This document shows, piece by piece, positions 5,287-6,562 of a DNA stretch of 6,562 nucleotides. The position numbers and the translations under genes are program-made. Source of the DNA: an uncultured Atopobiaceae bacterium (GTDB lineage: Bacteria; Actinomycetota; Coriobacteriia; Coriobacteriales; Atopobiaceae); assembly GCA_944321005.1 (NCBI GenBank), contig CALUJT010000133.1:1-6562 (forward strand), written 5' to 3'. Each line of letters opens with the position of its first letter. Within the stretch, counting starts at the first letter, position 1. The notes below the pieces were generated by a model. The model ran no database searches. It was not told the DNA's origin and saw only the letters and a list, made by a program, of their open reading frames with translations.

Positions 5287-5333
5287 GCCGAAACGCTGAC
5301 ATTCCCTTCGATAAGGTGGTACTATCTCTTGCT

Positions 5334-5361
5334 TTTATAACGACTAATTAATCTAGAACAA
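5334..5361 (-). promoter_or_regulatory. Weak candidate promoter at the 3' end of the HAD gene
   Basis: On the minus strand TTGTTC (5361-5356) and TATAAA (5339-5334) are separated by 16 nt in a locally AT-rich stretch that includes the HAD stop. The -10 is good and the -35 poor. A transcript from here would run through the 5240-5286 hairpin towards the radical SAM gene. The AT-richness alone could produce this match. Confidence 0.2.
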
Positions 5362-6172
5362 AGCGCTCGATTGCCTCCGCGACCCCACCGGCGTCGTTGT
5401 CAGCCTCGCACACGTAGTCGGCGGCCTCCAGCGCCTCGGCGCTCGCGTTTGCCACGGCGACGCCCAGCCCCGCCGCGCGGAGCATGGGGACGTCGTTCGA
5501 GTTGTCGCCGATGGCCATCGTCTCCTCGGGGGCTATCCCCAGGCGCTCGGCAAGGGCGAGAAGCCCGGCGCCCTTGTTGATGCCGGGCGCGTTGAACTCG
5601 AGGTAGCGGTTGGAGGAGTAGACGACGTCGAGCCCCGCGGTGAGGCCGGCCTCGTCGAGCTCGCGCTCCGTGCGGCGCAGCTCGTCCATGTCCAGGCTCA
5701 TGAAGAGGAGCTTGACCACGTGCTCCCCGGCCTCGGACAGGAAGTCGAGGCTCTTCTCGGCCGTCTCCACGATGTTCATGCGGCCCTCGATGTAGGAGCG
5801 CTCGTGCGGCCAGTAGTTGTAGAGGTAGACGTGCTCGAGCGTGTAGACGTGGATGCAGAGGCCGCGCTCGATGCCCGCCTGGTAGAGCGCCTCGGCGGTT
5901 CCGGCGGGAAGGCCGCAGGAGGTGAGGGGCGCGCGCTCCGCGTTCTCCGTGATGACCCCGCCGTTGAAGGAGAGCACGTACTCGCCCGGCGCGCCAAGGA
6001 GGCCGAGCTCCTCGAGGGTGCCGTCGGCGGACTCGTAGGGCCTGCCCGTGGCGGGCACGAACTTCACGCCCAGCTCGCGCGCCGCCGCGATGGCCCGGCG
6101 GACGCGCTCGGGGACGTGGTGGTCGCTGTCGAGCAGGGTCTCGTCGAGGTCGCTGGCAATGAGACGGTACAT
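5348..6172 (-). CDS. Cof-type HAD-superfamily phosphatase
   Basis: A 274-aa cytosolic HAD hydrolase of the Cof/YidA type (subclass IIB, with a cap domain between motifs II and III), which dephosphorylates sugar phosphates or other small phosphometabolites. Motif I is ASDLDETLL with nucleophile D8 and general acid D10; motif II is the threonine of ATGRP (T42); motif III is K200 in APGINKGAG; motif IV is GDNSNDVPML with D223 and D227. The cap covers about residues 85-195. Length and motif order are as usual for the family, and nothing is missing. Substrate cannot be predicted. ATG 6172 has GGGAG 4-5 nt upstream. It appears to be transcribed alone, with a -10-like TACAAT upstream and a strong hairpin downstream. 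Confidence 0.92.
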   Translation of the reverse strand: MYRLIASDLDETLLDSDHHVPERVRRAIAAARELGVKFVPATGRPYESADGTLEELGLLGAPGEYVLSFNGGVITENAERAPLTSCGLPAGTAEALYQAGIERGLCIHVYTLEHVYLYNYWPHERSYIEGRMNIVETAEKSLDFLSEAGEHVVKLLFMSLDMDELRRTERELDEAGLTAGLDVVYSSNRYLEFNAPGINKGAGLLALAERLGIAPEETMAIGDNSNDVPMLRAAGLGVAVANASAEALEAADYVCEADNDAGGVAEAIERFVLD

Positions 6173-6215
6173 GGCACTCCCATCAAAGAGGCGCGTCGCG
6201 CGGGCTGTCTAGGGC

Positions 6216-6221
6216 ATTGTA
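6216..6221 (-). promoter_or_regulatory. Candidate -10 box for the HAD gene
   Basis: TACAAT on the minus strand matches five of six -10 positions. Transcription would start near 6209 and give a leader of about 37 nt. No clear -35 hexamer is present in the GC-rich sequence 16-18 nt upstream. Confidence 0.4.
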
Positions 6222-6372
6222 GCGAAGCCTCCCCGCCGCCCGCATGTCGCTCGCGGCCGTCCGCGGATTTGTTTGTTACGGAGCAGAAACCTTTGCGAAA
6301 GGGAAGGGACTTCTGTGCGATAGTCCACTAATCGCGCCCGTCGGGGGCGCGCGACATCCAAGGGGGTCCGGC

Positions 6373-6495
6373 ATGGTACGGCACGAGGCTGCTGACGTTC
6401 GAGTTCGCGGGCGCGTCTGCGCGCTCGCCCTTCTCGGCAGCCGTGACCTCATGCTGGACGACGCCAACCTACTCTCGCTACCGAGCGCGCGCTAG
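6373..6495 (+). CDS. Doubtful 40-aa ORF
   Basis: ATG 6373 follows AAGGGGGTCC with 6 nt of spacing, an acceptable ribosome site, and the stop is 30 nt before a strong plus-strand terminator. The product (MVRHEAADVRVRGRVC..., ending SLPSAR) is arginine-rich and resembles no family I recognise. An upstream in-frame ATG at 6244 has no ribosome site and overlaps the HAD promoter region. It is listed only because the terminator implies a plus-strand transcript; it may be chance. Confidence 0.22.
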   Translation: MVRHEAADVRVRGRVCALALLGSRDLMLDDANLLSLPSAR

Positions 6496-6523
6496 GGTTC
6501 ACCCACGCCCAGCGCGCGCAGCC

Positions 6524-6562
6524 GTGCCGCCGCTCCCCGGCAGGGGGGGCGGGGCACTTTCT
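6524..6562 (+). terminator. Strong intrinsic terminator at the right edge
   Basis: GTGCC (6524-6528) pairs with GGCAC (6553-6557). Inside it, after one bulged G, CCGCTCCCC pairs with GGGGGGCGG including one G-T wobble, leaving a loop of about five bases: roughly 14 pairs in all. TTTCT follows directly and runs off the window. Orientation is plus. Confidence 0.6.

Larger units (their letters stand above)
4952..5347. other. 396-nt noncoding region between HAD and radical SAM genes
   Basis: No convincing gene is seen. The half next to the radical SAM gene (about 4991-5090) is AT-rich and crowded with palindromes. The half next to the HAD gene is GC-rich with two strong hairpins (5103-5122 and 5240-5286), GCAGAC/GTCTGC arms at 5171-5176 and 5199-5204, and a small GCCCG-AAG-CGGGC stem at 5209-5221. 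A 24-codon minus-strand ORF from 5130 and a 49-codon plus-strand ORF from 5189 exist; the former lacks a ribosome site and the latter reads like arginine-rich noise. The region probably holds the promoter and operators of the radical SAM operon plus the HAD terminator; a small RNA is possible. Confidence 0.6.
6222..6562. other. Right-edge region without a convincing gene
   Basis: About 340 nt to the window edge. A plus-strand extended -10-like TGCGATAGT ends at 6324. A perfect 7-bp stem, CGCGCCC (6333-6339) with GGGCGCG (6345-6351), follows, then a weak 40-aa ORF and a strong plus-strand terminator. A third frame is open from about 6333 to the edge (it includes WYGTRLLTFEFAG) but has no start codon near its beginning. 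The region may hold a small plus-strand transcript, a decayed gene or an untranslated RNA. Confidence 0.4.

Noticed and set aside
4951..5301. Four copies of TGTCAG/CTGACA around the radical SAM upstream region
   Set aside because: A hexamer on both strands is expected a few times in 6.5 kb, the spacing is irregular, and two copies flank the start codon region without symmetry.
5315..5322. GGTGGTAC resembling the core of a T-box antiterminator (GGTGGNACCGCG)
   Set aside because: The following CCGCG is absent, no specifier stem-loop or tRNA-synthetase or amino-acid gene follows, and it lies at the end of the HAD gene region.
6494..6507. Possible tRNA T-arm-like GGTTCACCC
   Set aside because: No acceptor stem, anticodon arm or CCA end can be drawn around it.

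Overview
The window is high-GC bacterial DNA, visibly around 65-70% G+C in the genes, with dense coding and short Shine-Dalgarno-led gaps. The gene set suggests an anaerobic actinobacterium, most likely a Coriobacteriia member of the Olsenella/Atopobiaceae type: a NifU-like Fe-S scaffold paired with a GGGtGRT-family protein, a radical SAM/SPASM enzyme, a DUF2975-like membrane protein, a NudC-type Nudix enzyme and a Cof-type HAD phosphatase. The taxon is an inference from base composition and family pairing; no rRNA or marker gene is present.

Region 1-1171. On the minus strand, a NifU-like iron-sulfur scaffold gene (947-213) is followed 18 nt later by a GGGtGRT-family gene that runs off the left edge (194-1). 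Their leader carries a perfect 8-bp inverted repeat. A divergent promoter with an exact extended -10 box (TGCTATAAT) drives the next unit to the right.

Region 1172-3117. On the plus strand, an EamA/DMT-type transporter is followed 26 nt later by a NudC-like NAD(H) pyrophosphatase, probably as an operon. The transporter's N-terminal coding region contains a perfect 30-bp tandem duplication with low GC and internal inverted repeats. It looks foreign to the gene and is one of the best oddities here.

Region 3118-5347. On the minus strand, a radical SAM/SPASM protein with a possible peptide-binding N-terminal domain (4951-3692) is followed by an overlapping 22-codon ORF with a near-perfect ribosome binding site (3708-3640), then by a four-helix DUF2975-like membrane protein (3627-3148). 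The three are tightly packed and could form a small peptide-modification or signalling locus; this is inference. Upstream lies a 396-nt noncoding stretch. Its half next to the radical SAM gene is AT-rich and full of short palindromes, and its distal half holds two strong GC-rich hairpins, one of which probably terminates the HAD gene.

Region 5348-6562. A Cof-type HAD phosphatase lies on the minus strand (6172-5348). The last ~390 nt contain no convincing gene, only hairpins, one weak 40-aa plus-strand ORF and a strong plus-strand intrinsic terminator at the window edge.
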